NCBI GenBank assembly: GCA_023399375.1
Contig: JAEWPX010000147.1
Coordinates: 1 to 54,195 of the forward strand
Direction: 5' to 3'
Length of the DNA stretch: 54,195 bases
Source of the DNA: Pseudomonadota bacterium
Lineage (GTDB): Bacteria > Desulfobacterota > Desulfovibrionia > Desulfovibrionales > Desulfovibrionaceae
This document shows positions 7,529-16,161 of the stretch, one piece after another (within the stretch, counting starts at the first letter, position 1; each line of letters starts with the position of its first letter). The notes beneath the pieces are model-generated. The model was not told the origin of the DNA. It saw only the letters and a list, made by a program, of their open reading frames with translations, and ran no database searches. The position numbers and the translations under genes are program-made.

Positions 7529-9853
7529 ATGGAACCGACGCGCATCCCCTCCTCCATCATGTTCAAGCACATGCTGGAGCAAAACAAGGAACTTGCCGGC
7601 AAGACGGGCCGAGGACGGCCGCACATGGCGGCGCTTCTCGACGACGTCCCCCTGGCCCGGGAGGACCGGCTCGCCCTGGTGACGTTCGAGGCGGCGGATT
7701 TCCACCTCAAATTCGCCGGAATCGGCGTGGAAACGGGCCGCGCCTGCCTTCGGGCCTGCCTGGACGCGGCCGTGGACCGGTTCGCCGCGAGCTTTCCGGG
7801 CTGCGCCCTGCTTTTCATCCAGGAGGCCTCGCCGGGCGACGCGGTCTTCCTGTTCGAGCACGCCGCGGCCGACCGGAGCGAACTCTTCTACTGCTACCTC
7901 GCCTACCGCGCGGCCGTGCTCGCCGCCGTGGCCGACGGGCCCCGGCAGCCGGCCGGCGGCGACCTGGACCTGCGCATCGGCTTCGCCTGTCTGGAGCCGA
8001 AAGACGGCCTGCCCGCCTCGGAAGCGCTGTTCGCGGCGGTGTGCAAGGCCAAGCGGCTCTCCCGCCAGAGCATCGACGCCGCCGCCATTCCTTCCCGCAC
8101 GGAACTGGCCACGCTTTTCGCCAAGGGCCTGGCCGGCGTGGTCTACCAACCCATCGCCGACCTGACCACGGGCGTGGTCCTCGGCTGGGAGGCCTATGCG
8201 CGCAGCCCCTCGGGCATCCCCATTCAGGACGCGTTGCGCCTTTTCGAAATGACCGGCTCCACGGACAAGGCCCTGGAGGTCGAACAGGGCCTGTGGCGGC
8301 TGGCCCTGGCGGGAGTCGGCGAACTCTCCTCCCGGCAGAAGCTCTTCCTGAACGTCGGCCCGGCCTGCCTCTGCGCGCGCGACAGCCAGATCGGGGCGTT
8401 CTCCCGGCTCGTGGAGGAACACGGGCTGGCCCCGGGGCAGATCGTGCTGGAATTTTCCGAACGCTTAAGCCCCGGCGAACTGCTCGCCCTGCCGGAACTC
8501 CTGGACGGCTACCGCTCCCGGGGCTTTCTCACGGCCATCGACGACGTGGGCGCGGGACATTCCAACATGATGCTCCTGGCGCGGCTACGGCCCGATTATT
8601 TCAAGGCCGACGTGGCGCTCACCCGCGACATCGCAAGCAACCCCTTCAAGCGGGTCATGGTCGAGACGCTGGTGCTCGTGGCGGAAAAAATCGGGGCCAA
8701 GGTCATCGCCGAAGGCGTGGAAACGGAACTGGCCCTGACCTCGCTCGTGTCCATGGGCGTGCACGCCGGCCAGGGCTACCACCTGGGCATGCCGGCCTTT
8801 CCCAAGCCCGAAGGCGGCCGGGCCATGCCGCCCCGGGCCGGCTACGGCCAGGTCGCGGCCGGCGACTGGAAATGCGCCTCGCCCGTGGGCGACCTGATCG
8901 AACCCTGCCTGGCCGTGGGCACGGACCGCTGCATCGGGGAACTCAAGGAAATGCTGGCCGACAAGCCCGTCATGTGCTCGGCCGTGGTCGTGGACGGCGA
9001 CGCCCCGGCCGGGCTCGTCATGAACTACAACCTGGACAAGGCGCTGAGCTCGAAATTCGGCGTGGACCTCTACCACAGGAAACGCGTGACCCGGCTCATG
9101 GACGCGAGCCCCCTGTGCGTGGAGCATGACACGCCCATCGAGGAGGCCGCACGCCAGGCCATGAACCGCGCCCCGGCCAAGATCTACGACGACATCGTCG
9201 TCACCCGCGCCGGACGGCTGGCCGGCACGGTGTCCGTGCAGAAGATGCTCGACACCCTGGCCAAGGTGCAGGTGGAGCTGGCCAAGGGCTCCAACCCCCT
9301 GACGGGGCTGCCCGGCAACGTGGCCATCGAGCGCGAATTCGCCCGCCGCGCCCGCGATGGCCATCCTTCCTGCATGATGTACGTGGATCTGGACAACTTC
9401 AAGGTCTACAACGACGTGTACGGCTTCAGCCAGGGCGACCGGGTCATTCTTCTGACGGCGAGGTCCCTGCGCGAGGCCCTGGCCCGGGAAGGAGCGCCCG
9501 GGGATTTCATCGGCCACGTCGGCGGGGACGACTTCGTGGTCATCGCCGCGCCCGAGGCGACGGACGCCATCGCGGAAGCGGCCGCGGCCCTGTTCGCGGC
9601 CGAGGTTCCTTCGCTCTACACGCCCGAGGACAGGCAACGCGGCCGCATCCGCGGCAAGGACCGCGAGGGCCGGGTGCGGGAATTCCCGCTTATCACCCTG
9701 TCCATCGGCATCCTGGAATGCCTGTTCGAGACCCACGTCACGTTCGAGGACCTGAGCCACCGCGTGGCCTCGGTGAAAAAGCTGGCCAAAGCGCAAGTCG
9801 GCAATTCCGTGATCCGCGACCGCCGCGCTCCGCTCGGCGCAACCGCGCGCTGA
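7529..9853 (+). CDS. EAL-CBS-GGDEF cyclic-di-GMP protein
   Basis: A 774-residue cytoplasmic protein with no membrane segment. Residues 1-195 look like a decayed GGDEF fold, since the LRIGFACLEP...AKRLSRQ pattern resembles the end of that domain without the GG(D/E)EF loop. Residues about 195-425 form an EAL phosphodiesterase domain keeping WEAYARS (Glu), LEFSE, IDDVGAG (Asp pair) and AEGVETE. About 450-580 is a CBS pair, a usual nucleotide-binding sensor. About 588-755 is a second GGDEF domain with GGDDF near residue 665 and PLTGLPGN at its start. Enzyme direction cannot be settled from sequence: the EAL motifs look largely intact and GGDDF is a tolerated variant. ATG 7529 follows GGAGG at 7520-7524. 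Confidence 0.88.
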   Translation: MEPTRIPSSIMFKHMLEQNKELAGKTGRGRPHMAALLDDVPLAREDRLALVTFEAADFHLKFAGIGVETGRACLRACLDAAVDRFAASFPGCALLFIQEASPGDAVFLFEHAAADRSELFYCYLAYRAAVLAAVADGPRQPAGGDLDLRIGFACLEPKDGLPASEALFAAVCKAKRLSRQSIDAAAIPSRTELATLFAKGLAGVVYQPIADLTTGVVLGWEAYARSPSGIPIQDALRLFEMTGSTDKALEVEQGLWRLALAGVGELSSRQKLFLNVGPACLCARDSQIGAFSRLVEEHGLAPGQIVLEFSERLSPGELLALPELLDGYRSRGFLTAIDDVGAGHSNMMLLARLRPDYFKADVALTRDIASNPFKRVMVETLVLVAEKIGAKVIAEGVETELALTSLVSMGVHAGQGYHLGMPAFPKPEGGRAMPPRAGYGQVAAGDWKCASPVGDLIEPCLAVGTDRCIGELKEMLADKPVMCSAVVVDGDAPAGLVMNYNLDKALSSKFGVDLYHRKRVTRLMDASPLCVEHDTPIEEAARQAMNRAPAKIYDDIVVTRAGRLAGTVSVQKMLDTLAKVQVELAKGSNPLTGLPGNVAIEREFARRARDGHPSCMMYVDLDNFKVYNDVYGFSQGDRVILLTARSLREALAREGAPGDFIGHVGGDDFVVIAAPEATDAIAEAAAALFAAEVPSLYTPEDRQRGRIRGKDREGRVREFPLITLSIGILECLFETHVTFEDLSHRVASVKKLAKAQVGNSVIRDRRAPLGATAR

Positions 9854-10191
9854 CGCGGCCTGGCGTCCGCCGCCGCTTCGGCCCCCCGGGCGGCGCCCCT
9901 CCTGCGACTCTCGAACCTTCCCGGCGTTGCGCGCCTTCCCCGTTCCTGCGCGCGACGGAGAACGCGAAATCCTCCTTGAGCTGGCGAATGCGCACCTCGC
10001 GCCGCTTGGCCACGTGTTCCACCGGCCGGGCAAGGCCGCAATACCTCCGCCATGCCCTCATGACGCGATGCCCCGGCCGGATACTCCCGGCCGGGGCATC
10101 GCCGTTATGGGGAAAGAGACGGCACAATCCTCCCGGGGCACCCGCATGACGCAGCGGGGGGCCGCCCGGGCTTGACAATTTCGGTCGCCAA
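9854..10191. other. Intergenic stretch with one strong hairpin
   Basis: More than 300 bases without a supported gene. Several overlapping frames are open because of the high GC, but none has a recognisable domain together with a Shine-Dalgarno. The only clear structure is the 14-bp inverted repeat at 10067-10100. The right end passes into the promoter and operator region of the TetR-type gene. Confidence 0.5.
10067..10100. terminator. Perfect 14-bp inverted repeat, terminator-like
   Basis: The arm at 10067-10080 (GATGCCCCGGCCGG) is exactly complementary to 10087-10100, with a 6-base loop. No U-tract follows on either side, so it is either a factor-dependent or intrinsic-like terminator for the EAL-GGDEF gene or another structured element. 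Confidence 0.5.
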
Positions 10192-10228
10192 TGAAACATT
10201 TGTTTCAAATGAATGTTTACAACATTTG
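10172..10228 (+). promoter_or_regulatory. TetR-family promoter and probable operator
   Basis: TTGACA at 10172-10177 is a consensus -35; a weak -10 (AACATT) lies 17 bases on at 10195-10200. Overlapping it is GAAACA-TT-TGTTTC at 10193-10206 with perfect arms. A second inverted pair is CAAATG at 10206-10211 and CATTTG at 10223-10228. ACATTTGTTT occurs twice. The AT-rich block stands out from the GC-rich surroundings. Placement across the -10 suggests autorepression by the encoded regulator (inference). Confidence 0.6.
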
Positions 10229-10244
10229 TTTGAAAGGAGCCGCC

Positions 10245-10907
10245 ATGAGCCAGGACCACGCGCCCGGAACACGCCAGGCCATCCTTGCCGCCGCCATCGG
10301 ACTATTCGCCGAAAAAGGATACCGCGCCGCCACGGTGCGCGAGTTGTGCGCCCGGGCCGGCGTCAACGGGAGCGCCGTCAACTATCATTTCGGCGGCAAG
10401 GAGAAGCTCTACGGCGAGATCCTGCGCCTGCTGCTTGAGGGGCTTCTTGCCGGGGTGCGCCTCCCCGCGCCCGGGGACGTCGCGTCCGGAACACGGGAGG
10501 AGGCGCTTCGCGCCTTTGTCGCGGACTATTGCCGCATGCTCTACGGCGGCGGGCGCGTGGCCGCGGACCTGTGCCGCGTCTTCGCCCGGGAGATGGTCAG
10601 CCCGTCGCCCTTTCTCGACGCACTGACCGCGCAGTGCCTGCGGCCGGCGACGCTCGCCCTGACGGATTTCCTGCGCCCCTTTCTCGGTCCGGACCCGTCC
10701 GAGGCGCTCGTGCGCGACGCGGCGGCCTTCGTCATCGGGACCATGAGCTATTTCGCCTACAACAACGAGGCGTTCCGGCGCATCTTCCCGGACCACCCCG
10801 GCATGGAGGCGGCCTGGGAGGAGACGGCCGCGCGCGCATTCGCCTTCATCGCCGGCGGGCTCTCGCGCCTTGCCGCGACAAAGGACGCCGGGGAGGGCCG
10901 GCCATGA
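10245..10907 (+). CDS. TetR/AcrR-family regulator, CecR-like
   Basis: A 220-residue one-component regulator. The N-terminal helix-turn-helix (residues about 10-55) carries AILAAAIGLFAEKGY and GSAVNYHFGGKEKLY, the typical TetR DNA-binding signature with a YHF-GKE helix 3. The C-terminal ligand domain resembles the CecR (YbiH) branch; the ligand is unknown. ATG 10245 follows GAAAGGAG at 10232-10239. The gene's upstream region holds two inverted repeats over the promoter. Its TGA overlaps the ATG of the next gene as ATGA, so the acyltransferase is translationally coupled and probably under the same repressor. Confidence 0.88.
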   Translation: MSQDHAPGTRQAILAAAIGLFAEKGYRAATVRELCARAGVNGSAVNYHFGGKEKLYGEILRLLLEGLLAGVRLPAPGDVASGTREEALRAFVADYCRMLYGGGRVAADLCRVFAREMVSPSPFLDALTAQCLRPATLALTDFLRPFLGPDPSEALVRDAAAFVIGTMSYFAYNNEAFRRIFPDHPGMEAAWEETAARAFAFIAGGLSRLAATKDAGEGRP

Positions 10908-12094
10908 CCGGGCGCGCGCCGTTTTTCGACCAAACCAGAGTCCTGCTCGTCTGCGGCGTCGCGTTGCTCCACGCCGCATGCGGCTATTCGCGCTTCGTGC
11001 CCTGGTGGCACATGCAGGGACCGCCGAGCGCCCTGGCCGATGTCCTCGTGGCCGTGCTGGACGTCTTTCTCATGCCGCTTCTCTTTTTCATCGCCGGAGC
11101 GTTCGCCCCGGTCTCGGCGGCGCGAACCACGGCGGCCGGGTTCGTGGCCAAAAAGGCCCGGCGGCTCCTGTGGCCCCTGTGCCTGCTCACCCTGTTCTAT
11201 CTGCCGGCCATGGCCTGGTGGGGAGCACGGGAACGGCTTGGCGAAACGCTCGGCTTTTTCACGTATTGGCAACGCTCCCTGGCGACGCTCGGCGACGTGC
11301 GGCCCGTGCTCCTGGCCACGGTCGCGCAGGGCGAAGCCGCGCGGGGGGCGCTCTCGCCGCACCTGCTCTGGTTTTTAAGTCTGCTCTTCCTCTTCTTCCT
11401 CGGCTACCGCTTCCTGCCCGGCGTACGGGGTCTGGCCGCGCGCCTGCGCCTGCGCCCCAGCGTCCTCGTCGCCGCGGGCCTGGCCATGGCCGTGGCCGTG
11501 GCGGCCGTAAACGCCGCCATTCCGGCCGGGGCCTGGTGGCAGTGGAACGCCGTGCTGCTCTTCCAACCCGTGCGCCTGCCGCTCTACGCCGGCTTCTTTC
11601 TGCTCGGGACCTGCCTCGACGCAGCCGACGACATGCTGCCCGCCCTGGCGCGCGGCCGCGCCTGGCCGTTTTGCGTCGCGGCCGTCGTCGCCGTCGCCGC
11701 CACGGTCGCCCTCGCAGGGCGCGTCCACGCCCCGGGCGGCGCGCCCCTGTCGCTTTTGGCCTTGCACGCGGCCTGCCGCACGGCGGCCAACCTGCTGCTC
11801 GTATGCGCCTGCCTGCGCCTGGGCGCAGGCAGGCAACGCCCCTTGTCCGCTTTGGGCGCGTCCCTGGCGGCGAGCTCCTACGACGTCTACCTGCTGCACA
11901 TGCCGCTCGTGGTCTTCGCGCAATACGCCCTGGTGGGGCTGGGCTGGGCGAGCGCGGCCAACCTCGTCCTTTCGGCCGCGGCCGCCGTCGCCTGCTGCTG
12001 GCTGGCGAGCGCCGCCCTCGTGCGCCCCCATCCGCGCGCGGCCGTGGCGGCGCTCGCGTTCTTCTTCGCCGGTTTCTGTCTCTTTGGCGGCTGA
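10904..12094 (+). CDS. Acyltransferase 3 family integral membrane protein
   Basis: A 396-residue protein with about ten hydrophobic segments. The first helix carries FFDQTRVLLVCGVALLHA, which fits the conserved N-terminal Arg and His of the acyltransferase 3 (OafA/NolL) fold. A later SSYDVYLLHMPLVV segment matches the conserved SYPLYLLH-type motif near its C-terminus. Such enzymes O-acetylate or succinylate sugars or lipids at the inner membrane; the acceptor cannot be told. It is translationally coupled to the TetR gene (ATGA at 10904-10907), with GGGAGG at 10891-10896 inside that gene. The coupling suggests a regulated envelope modification. Confidence 0.82.
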   Translation: MTGRAPFFDQTRVLLVCGVALLHAACGYSRFVPWWHMQGPPSALADVLVAVLDVFLMPLLFFIAGAFAPVSAARTTAAGFVAKKARRLLWPLCLLTLFYLPAMAWWGARERLGETLGFFTYWQRSLATLGDVRPVLLATVAQGEAARGALSPHLLWFLSLLFLFFLGYRFLPGVRGLAARLRLRPSVLVAAGLAMAVAVAAVNAAIPAGAWWQWNAVLLFQPVRLPLYAGFFLLGTCLDAADDMLPALARGRAWPFCVAAVVAVAATVALAGRVHAPGGAPLSLLALHAACRTAANLLLVCACLRLGAGRQRPLSALGASLAASSYDVYLLHMPLVVFAQYALVGLGWASAANLVLSAAAAVACCWLASAALVRPHPRAAVAALAFFFAGFCLFGG

Positions 12095-12172
12095 AACGAC
12101 GCGATGCGCCCAACAGCCAACTTCCCGTCTGGAAAACTCCTCCCGCATCAGGCATCTTGTCAGAGGCGGCGC

Positions 12173-12201
12173 TTGCCTCGCGCCAACCGTCTCCCTATGG
12201 T
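12173..12201 (+). promoter_or_regulatory. Sigma-70-type promoter for the Maf-like gene
   Basis: TTGCCT (12173-12178), 17 bases, TATGGT (12196-12201), 30 bases before the ATG at 12232. The same TTGCCT-17-TANNNT form is seen before ribBA and before the zinc-ribbon gene. Confidence 0.5.
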
Positions 12202-12231
12202 CGCCAAGCAACACACGACAAGGATGCCCGC

Positions 12232-14046
12232 ATGCCCACGCCCCCATTCGTAGCCGTCGCCGACGTCGTTCCCGCACTGGACGGAGCCTTCCTGGTTTGC
12301 CTCGGTCGGCCGGACAACCTGGACGGATGCGATCCCGCGGCGACGTTCGTGGCCGACGCGGTCACGGAAGACGCCATTGCGGCCCTTGCCGGGCTCGACC
12401 CGCGCCGCATGGCGCAGGGCCTGACCGTGGTGACCACGACCCGGGAACAAGCCGCACGCCCCGAAGCGGTGCTGCGCGCGCAGAAACTGCTGGCGCTCCT
12501 GTTCGTGAAGTTCGTGTTCATGCCGGCGCTGACCACGCGCGTGCCCGATCCCCTGGGCCTGCGCCCGCCGGATACGCCGCCGGAGTACCTGCACGAGCTC
12601 AATACGCTGCGCAACACCCCCCTGCACCTGCGCCACGTCCTGGTCGACAAGCTCGAGAAGCAGCGCGTGGGCCTGCCCTGCCTGCTCCTGTTGCCCGGGC
12701 CCTCCCTGGCCCTGCTCGCGCCGCACATGCGGGAGCTTTGCCGCCGCTACCTGCTCGTGAGCATCTCCCGGACGCTGCCGTTTCTGCGCCGGCACGGCAT
12801 CGCCCCGGACATCCTGCTCCAGCTCGACACCGTGCCCCTCCAGGAGCACTTCCATCATCCCGGGGACCGCTTTCCCGAATCCGTGCTCCTGTCCCTTTCC
12901 CTGGCGCCGATCCGCTCCTTCGCCCCGCATTTCCGCCGGGTGTTTTTCATCGACAGCTTCAATCTCTCCCTGTTGCCGAACCGCTTCCGCGTACGGGAGT
13001 CCTGGCTGAGCTCGCTGCTGCCCTGCCTGGGTTGCGCCGAAGCGCTCCACGCGCCCCGGGTGCTGCTGGCCGGGACCGACCTGCGCCTGCTCGGCGACAA
13101 CACCTACTACGACAACGCGCCCACGGCGGATGCGGCCAGCGCCCTGCCCGACCACGCCCTGCCACTGACGAGCCGGCCCAACCACATCCTCGAATTTCCC
13201 GACGCCGCCGGAAAACTGGCGAGCACCACCCTGCAATACTTCGCCACGGCGGCCGAAGCCGAGCTTTTCGCCAGGGCCATCCAGGCCGCCCAGGGCACGG
13301 CCTTCGGCAACCTGTCGCCCATCAGCATCCTCGACCCGCAGTGCTTCGCGCCGACCGCCATCGAAGAGGCCCTCGACGCCCCGGTCCTCGACAAATCGTC
13401 CTTTCTGGCCAAAGCCGACGCCGCAGACGCCGAAAAGGAAACCATTTCGCTTCGCGCCATGCGCGCCCAGTACACGGGCCGCCAGGAAGCGGCCCGCCGC
13501 GACCGCGACCTCATGGCCTGCATGCGTCTGGCCGACCGCGACAAGCTCGCCCAGCACCCGTACAGCCGCTACATCGCGGACAACGTGCCCTGGTTCCGGC
13601 CGTCCGGCGAAGACGGCAAAGCGGAAGCGGCGGCCAACCTGGCCGAGGAGCTCTGCCAAGCCGCGCGGTTCGCCCGAAACGTCACGGCCATGCACCTGCT
13701 CGCGTCCAAGGGAAGCCCGGTGACGGCGCTGGTCACGGCCGCCGAGGAAGCGCAGGCGCGCCAGGCGCTCGCGCTGTGGCGGCCGGATTGGCAGTGGCAG
13801 TTCCGTGGCATCGAAGCCCCGGGCTACGAAGAGCCCATGCCGTCGGACGGCGGCATCGCCCTTGCGGCCGTGGCCGACTGGATGCGTTTTCAGGACGTAG
13901 TGCTGCTCGGCCCGGATTGCGCCCGGGAATTCGGCTATGCGCTGTCGCTTTTCACGAGCGAAAACGTCGTACCCCTGGACGCGGTGCTGGCCTACCGCAC
14001 GGTGGCCATGGAAGGGAACGGAGAGACTCAGACGAGGTTTTCGTAG
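12232..14046 (+). CDS. Maf/MptE-like (DUF115) protein, probable flagellin glycosylation factor
   Basis: A 604-residue protein. The central part (about residues 130-330) contains LLLPGPSLALL, SISRTLPFLRRHGI, LLQLDTVP and LAGTDLRLLGDNTYYDNA. This is the signature of the 6-hydroxymethylpterin pyrophosphokinase MptE-like (DUF115) family that includes the motility accessory factors (Maf), which transfer or help transfer nonulosonic acids onto flagellin. Length and domain placement fit Maf proteins better than the short archaeal MptE enzyme. It faces the regulator-neuB-glycosyltransferase operon and overlaps its last gene tail-to-tail by 19 bases (14028-14046). ATG 12232 is preceded by AAGGA; a sigma-70-type promoter lies at 12173-12201. 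The acceptor is inferred from context. Confidence 0.75.
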   Translation: MPTPPFVAVADVVPALDGAFLVCLGRPDNLDGCDPAATFVADAVTEDAIAALAGLDPRRMAQGLTVVTTTREQAARPEAVLRAQKLLALLFVKFVFMPALTTRVPDPLGLRPPDTPPEYLHELNTLRNTPLHLRHVLVDKLEKQRVGLPCLLLLPGPSLALLAPHMRELCRRYLLVSISRTLPFLRRHGIAPDILLQLDTVPLQEHFHHPGDRFPESVLLSLSLAPIRSFAPHFRRVFFIDSFNLSLLPNRFRVRESWLSSLLPCLGCAEALHAPRVLLAGTDLRLLGDNTYYDNAPTADAASALPDHALPLTSRPNHILEFPDAAGKLASTTLQYFATAAEAELFARAIQAAQGTAFGNLSPISILDPQCFAPTAIEEALDAPVLDKSSFLAKADAADAEKETISLRAMRAQYTGRQEAARRDRDLMACMRLADRDKLAQHPYSRYIADNVPWFRPSGEDGKAEAAANLAEELCQAARFARNVTAMHLLASKGSPVTALVTAAEEAQARQALALWRPDWQWQFRGIEAPGYEEPMPSDGGIALAAVADWMRFQDVVLLGPDCAREFGYALSLFTSENVVPLDAVLAYRTVAMEGNGETQTRFS

Positions 14047-14984
14047 AAGCGGACCAGGTCGGCGATCAGCCGGGCCTCGGTCCAGACGCTTTCCATGAAG
14101 CGCCGGGAGGCCGCGCCGATGGCGGCGCGTCGCCCGGGATCGAGGACGAGCCGGCGCACGGCGTCAGCCAGCTGGTCCCGGTCGCGGGCAATGACCCAGG
14201 GCAGGGCGTCGCAGCCGAAATAGTCGCGGATGGTCGCGCTGTTCCAGTCGTCGAGCCCGGCGATGACGGCCAGCCCCTGGGAGAGCGCCTCGAGCGAGGC
14301 CATGCCGTAATATCCCTGCATGTGGTCGAAGGCGATGTCGCAGGCCTGCTTGCGGGCCAGGCACTGCACGTGGGGCACGTCGTCGATGAGCTCCAGCTCG
14401 AGCTGCGGCAGCTCCCCGGCCAGGGCGCGGCACACGGCGAGCAGGTCGTCGGTGTTCTTGAGATCCTTGCGCGTGGGCGAATGGGCCAGACGCACCTTGC
14501 CGTCGGGCGTGCGCGGCGCGGGCCGGTAGGCGGGCAGGTGCTCGGGCACGAGATTGGGCTGCCAGCGCGCGCCTGGGAGTTTCCCCAGCAGGTCGGGCGT
14601 GCTCACGAGCAGGTTCCTGCGCCCGAGGTCACGGTATTTCTTCTGGAAAATCTCGGGATTGGCCCGAAAGACGTGGTGGCCGTGGTGGTGGTGCACGACG
14701 GCCTTGCCGCGCAGGAACGGCGCGGCCGTCACATGCCCGAGCGGCATGTGCTCGTCCGCGAGCATGTGGAAATGGAAGATGTCGGCGGCCTCGAGCGCCG
14801 CTTCCAGTTCCTCGCGGCCGGCGGCGTCCAGGTCCGGCACGTGGAGGTCCTTTTCCCAGGCGTGGGTGTAGCGCGTCTGGGTGGTGACCAGCCGGCAGGC
14901 ATGGCCCGTGTGGCGGTGCAGGGCGTTTTTGAGCAGCGACCCGACTCCGGCCGGATCGTTTTCCGCGATCATCACGATGCGCAT
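14028..14984 (-). CDS. Glycosyltransferase, GT4-like
   Basis: A 318-residue cytoplasmic protein with the two-Rossmann GT-B look: an N-terminal MRIVMIAENDPAGVGSLL strand-loop, a His-rich VVHHHHGHHVF stretch near residue 95, and a C-terminal nucleotide-sugar half with YGMASLEALSQGLAVIAG (the E-x7-E-type donor region of family 4). It ends in LVRFYENL. It lies 43 bases after neuB in the same direction, with AAGGGG just upstream, so it is very likely the third gene of that operon. A role in moving a sugar onto flagellin or another surface polymer is inference. Its last 19 bases overlap the converging Maf-like gene. Confidence 0.78.
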   Translation of the reverse strand: MRIVMIAENDPAGVGSLLKNALHRHTGHACRLVTTQTRYTHAWEKDLHVPDLDAAGREELEAALEAADIFHFHMLADEHMPLGHVTAAPFLRGKAVVHHHHGHHVFRANPEIFQKKYRDLGRRNLLVSTPDLLGKLPGARWQPNLVPEHLPAYRPAPRTPDGKVRLAHSPTRKDLKNTDDLLAVCRALAGELPQLELELIDDVPHVQCLARKQACDIAFDHMQGYYGMASLEALSQGLAVIAGLDDWNSATIRDYFGCDALPWVIARDRDQLADAVRRLVLDPGRRAAIGAASRRFMESVWTEARLIADLVRFYENLV

Positions 14985-15027
14985 GGCGCGCCCCTTCCCC
15001 GCAACACGTCCCGGCCGCCGCAGCCCA

Positions 15028-16161
15028 TCAGGAGCGGTCGCCCGCGGCTTCCTTGCGCCGGCCCTTTCCCACGGCCGGGGCCACGGTCGCGGCGACGGCT
15101 TCGCAAGGCAGCAGCGAATTCCAGTCCACGAGTTCCTCGCAGGCGACGCTGCGGGTGAGCCGCGCGCCGAGCACCTCGTCCCAATGCACCGGGGAGATGC
15201 CGTTGCCCGGGCACTTCACCGTGACGTCGGCCTGGGTCAGCACGTGGCCGGCCGGCAGGTCGCGGGCGAAAACGATGCTTTTGCGCAGCTTCCCCGCCGA
15301 GGCCAGCTCGGCCGGGCAGACCTGCTTTTCGGTCAGCAGCATGGCCGCTTCGGCCTCGCGGATCATGGCGCTCATGGCGGCGAAGGCGGCCGGTTCCAGG
15401 GAGGCCTGGTGGTCGGTGCCGCGCTGGGTGCGGTCCAGGGTGAAATGACGCTCCACCATGCAGGCGCCGAGCACGGCCGCGGCCACGCTCGGGCCAAGCC
15501 CGGCCTCGTGGCCGGAATAGCCCACGGGCAGGCCGTAGCGCCGCGCCAGGGCGTGCATGACCGGCAGACCCACGAGTTCGTCGGGGCAGGGATAGGAGCT
15601 GTTGCAGTGCAGCAGCACGATGCGTTCGTGGTAGCGGCGCATCTCGGCCACGGCCACGTCGATGTCGGGCCAAAGGCTCATGCCCGTGGACATGACCACC
15701 GGCACGCCGGATTCGCCGACCAGGCGCAGCATGGGGATGTTGACCACGTCGGCCGAGCAGACCTTGTAAAGCTCCATGCCGAGGTCGAGCATCTCCCGAG
15801 CGCTGACCGCGTCCCAGGCCGAGGCGAAGAAGACCAGGCCCAGCGATTCGGACAGGGCCTTGAGTTCGGCCATGGCATCCAGGGAAAGCTCCAGCGCCAG
15901 ACGGTGCTCGCCGTAGGTGGACCCGAAGCTGTTGGCGCCGCCGTAGGGAGCGGAAAGGCCGGCCTGGGTGAACAGCGCGGCCATGTCGCGCTTCTGGAAC
16001 TTGACCGCGTCGGCTCCGGATGCGGCGGCGGCGTGCACCATCTCGCGCGCCAGCGCCAGTTCGCCCTGGTGGTTGTTGCCTATTTCCGCAACGAGAAAGC
16101 AGGGTTCCCCGTGTCCGATGCGCCTGCCGGAAGCAAGTCGGATGCTTTGCTCAGTGCTCAT
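15028..16161 (-). CDS. neuB: NeuB-family nonulosonic acid synthase (sialic/legionaminic/pseudaminic type)
   Basis: A 377-residue enzyme that condenses phosphoenolpyruvate with a six-carbon amino sugar to make a nine-carbon nonulosonic acid. Visible family motifs: FLVAEIGNNHQGE (residues about 20-32), ADAVKFQKRDM, YKVCSADVVNIPML, VVMSTGM, HCNSSYPCP, GYSGHEAGLG and VERHFTLDRTQRGTDH. The C-terminus (about 300-365) is an SAF/antifreeze-like domain. Sequence alone does not separate NeuB, LegI and PseI. ATG 16161 overlaps the upstream regulator stop as ATGA, so the two are translationally coupled. No cytidylyltransferase or other nonulosonate gene lies in the window, so the rest of the pathway must be elsewhere. 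Confidence 0.9.
   Translation of the reverse strand: MSTEQSIRLASGRRIGHGEPCFLVAEIGNNHQGELALAREMVHAAAASGADAVKFQKRDMAALFTQAGLSAPYGGANSFGSTYGEHRLALELSLDAMAELKALSESLGLVFFASAWDAVSAREMLDLGMELYKVCSADVVNIPMLRLVGESGVPVVMSTGMSLWPDIDVAVAEMRRYHERIVLLHCNSSYPCPDELVGLPVMHALARRYGLPVGYSGHEAGLGPSVAAAVLGACMVERHFTLDRTQRGTDHQASLEPAAFAAMSAMIREAEAAMLLTEKQVCPAELASAGKLRKSIVFARDLPAGHVLTQADVTVKCPGNGISPVHWDEVLGARLTRSVACEELVDWNSLLPCEAVAATVAPAVGKGRRKEAAGDRS

Noticed and set aside
9738..10259. Possible minus-strand gene or remnant in the intergenic space after the EAL-GGDEF gene
   Set aside because: A short stretch (VEHVAKRREVRIRQLKEDF) looks protein-like, but three frames are open, there is no good start signal and no family match, so I cannot support it.
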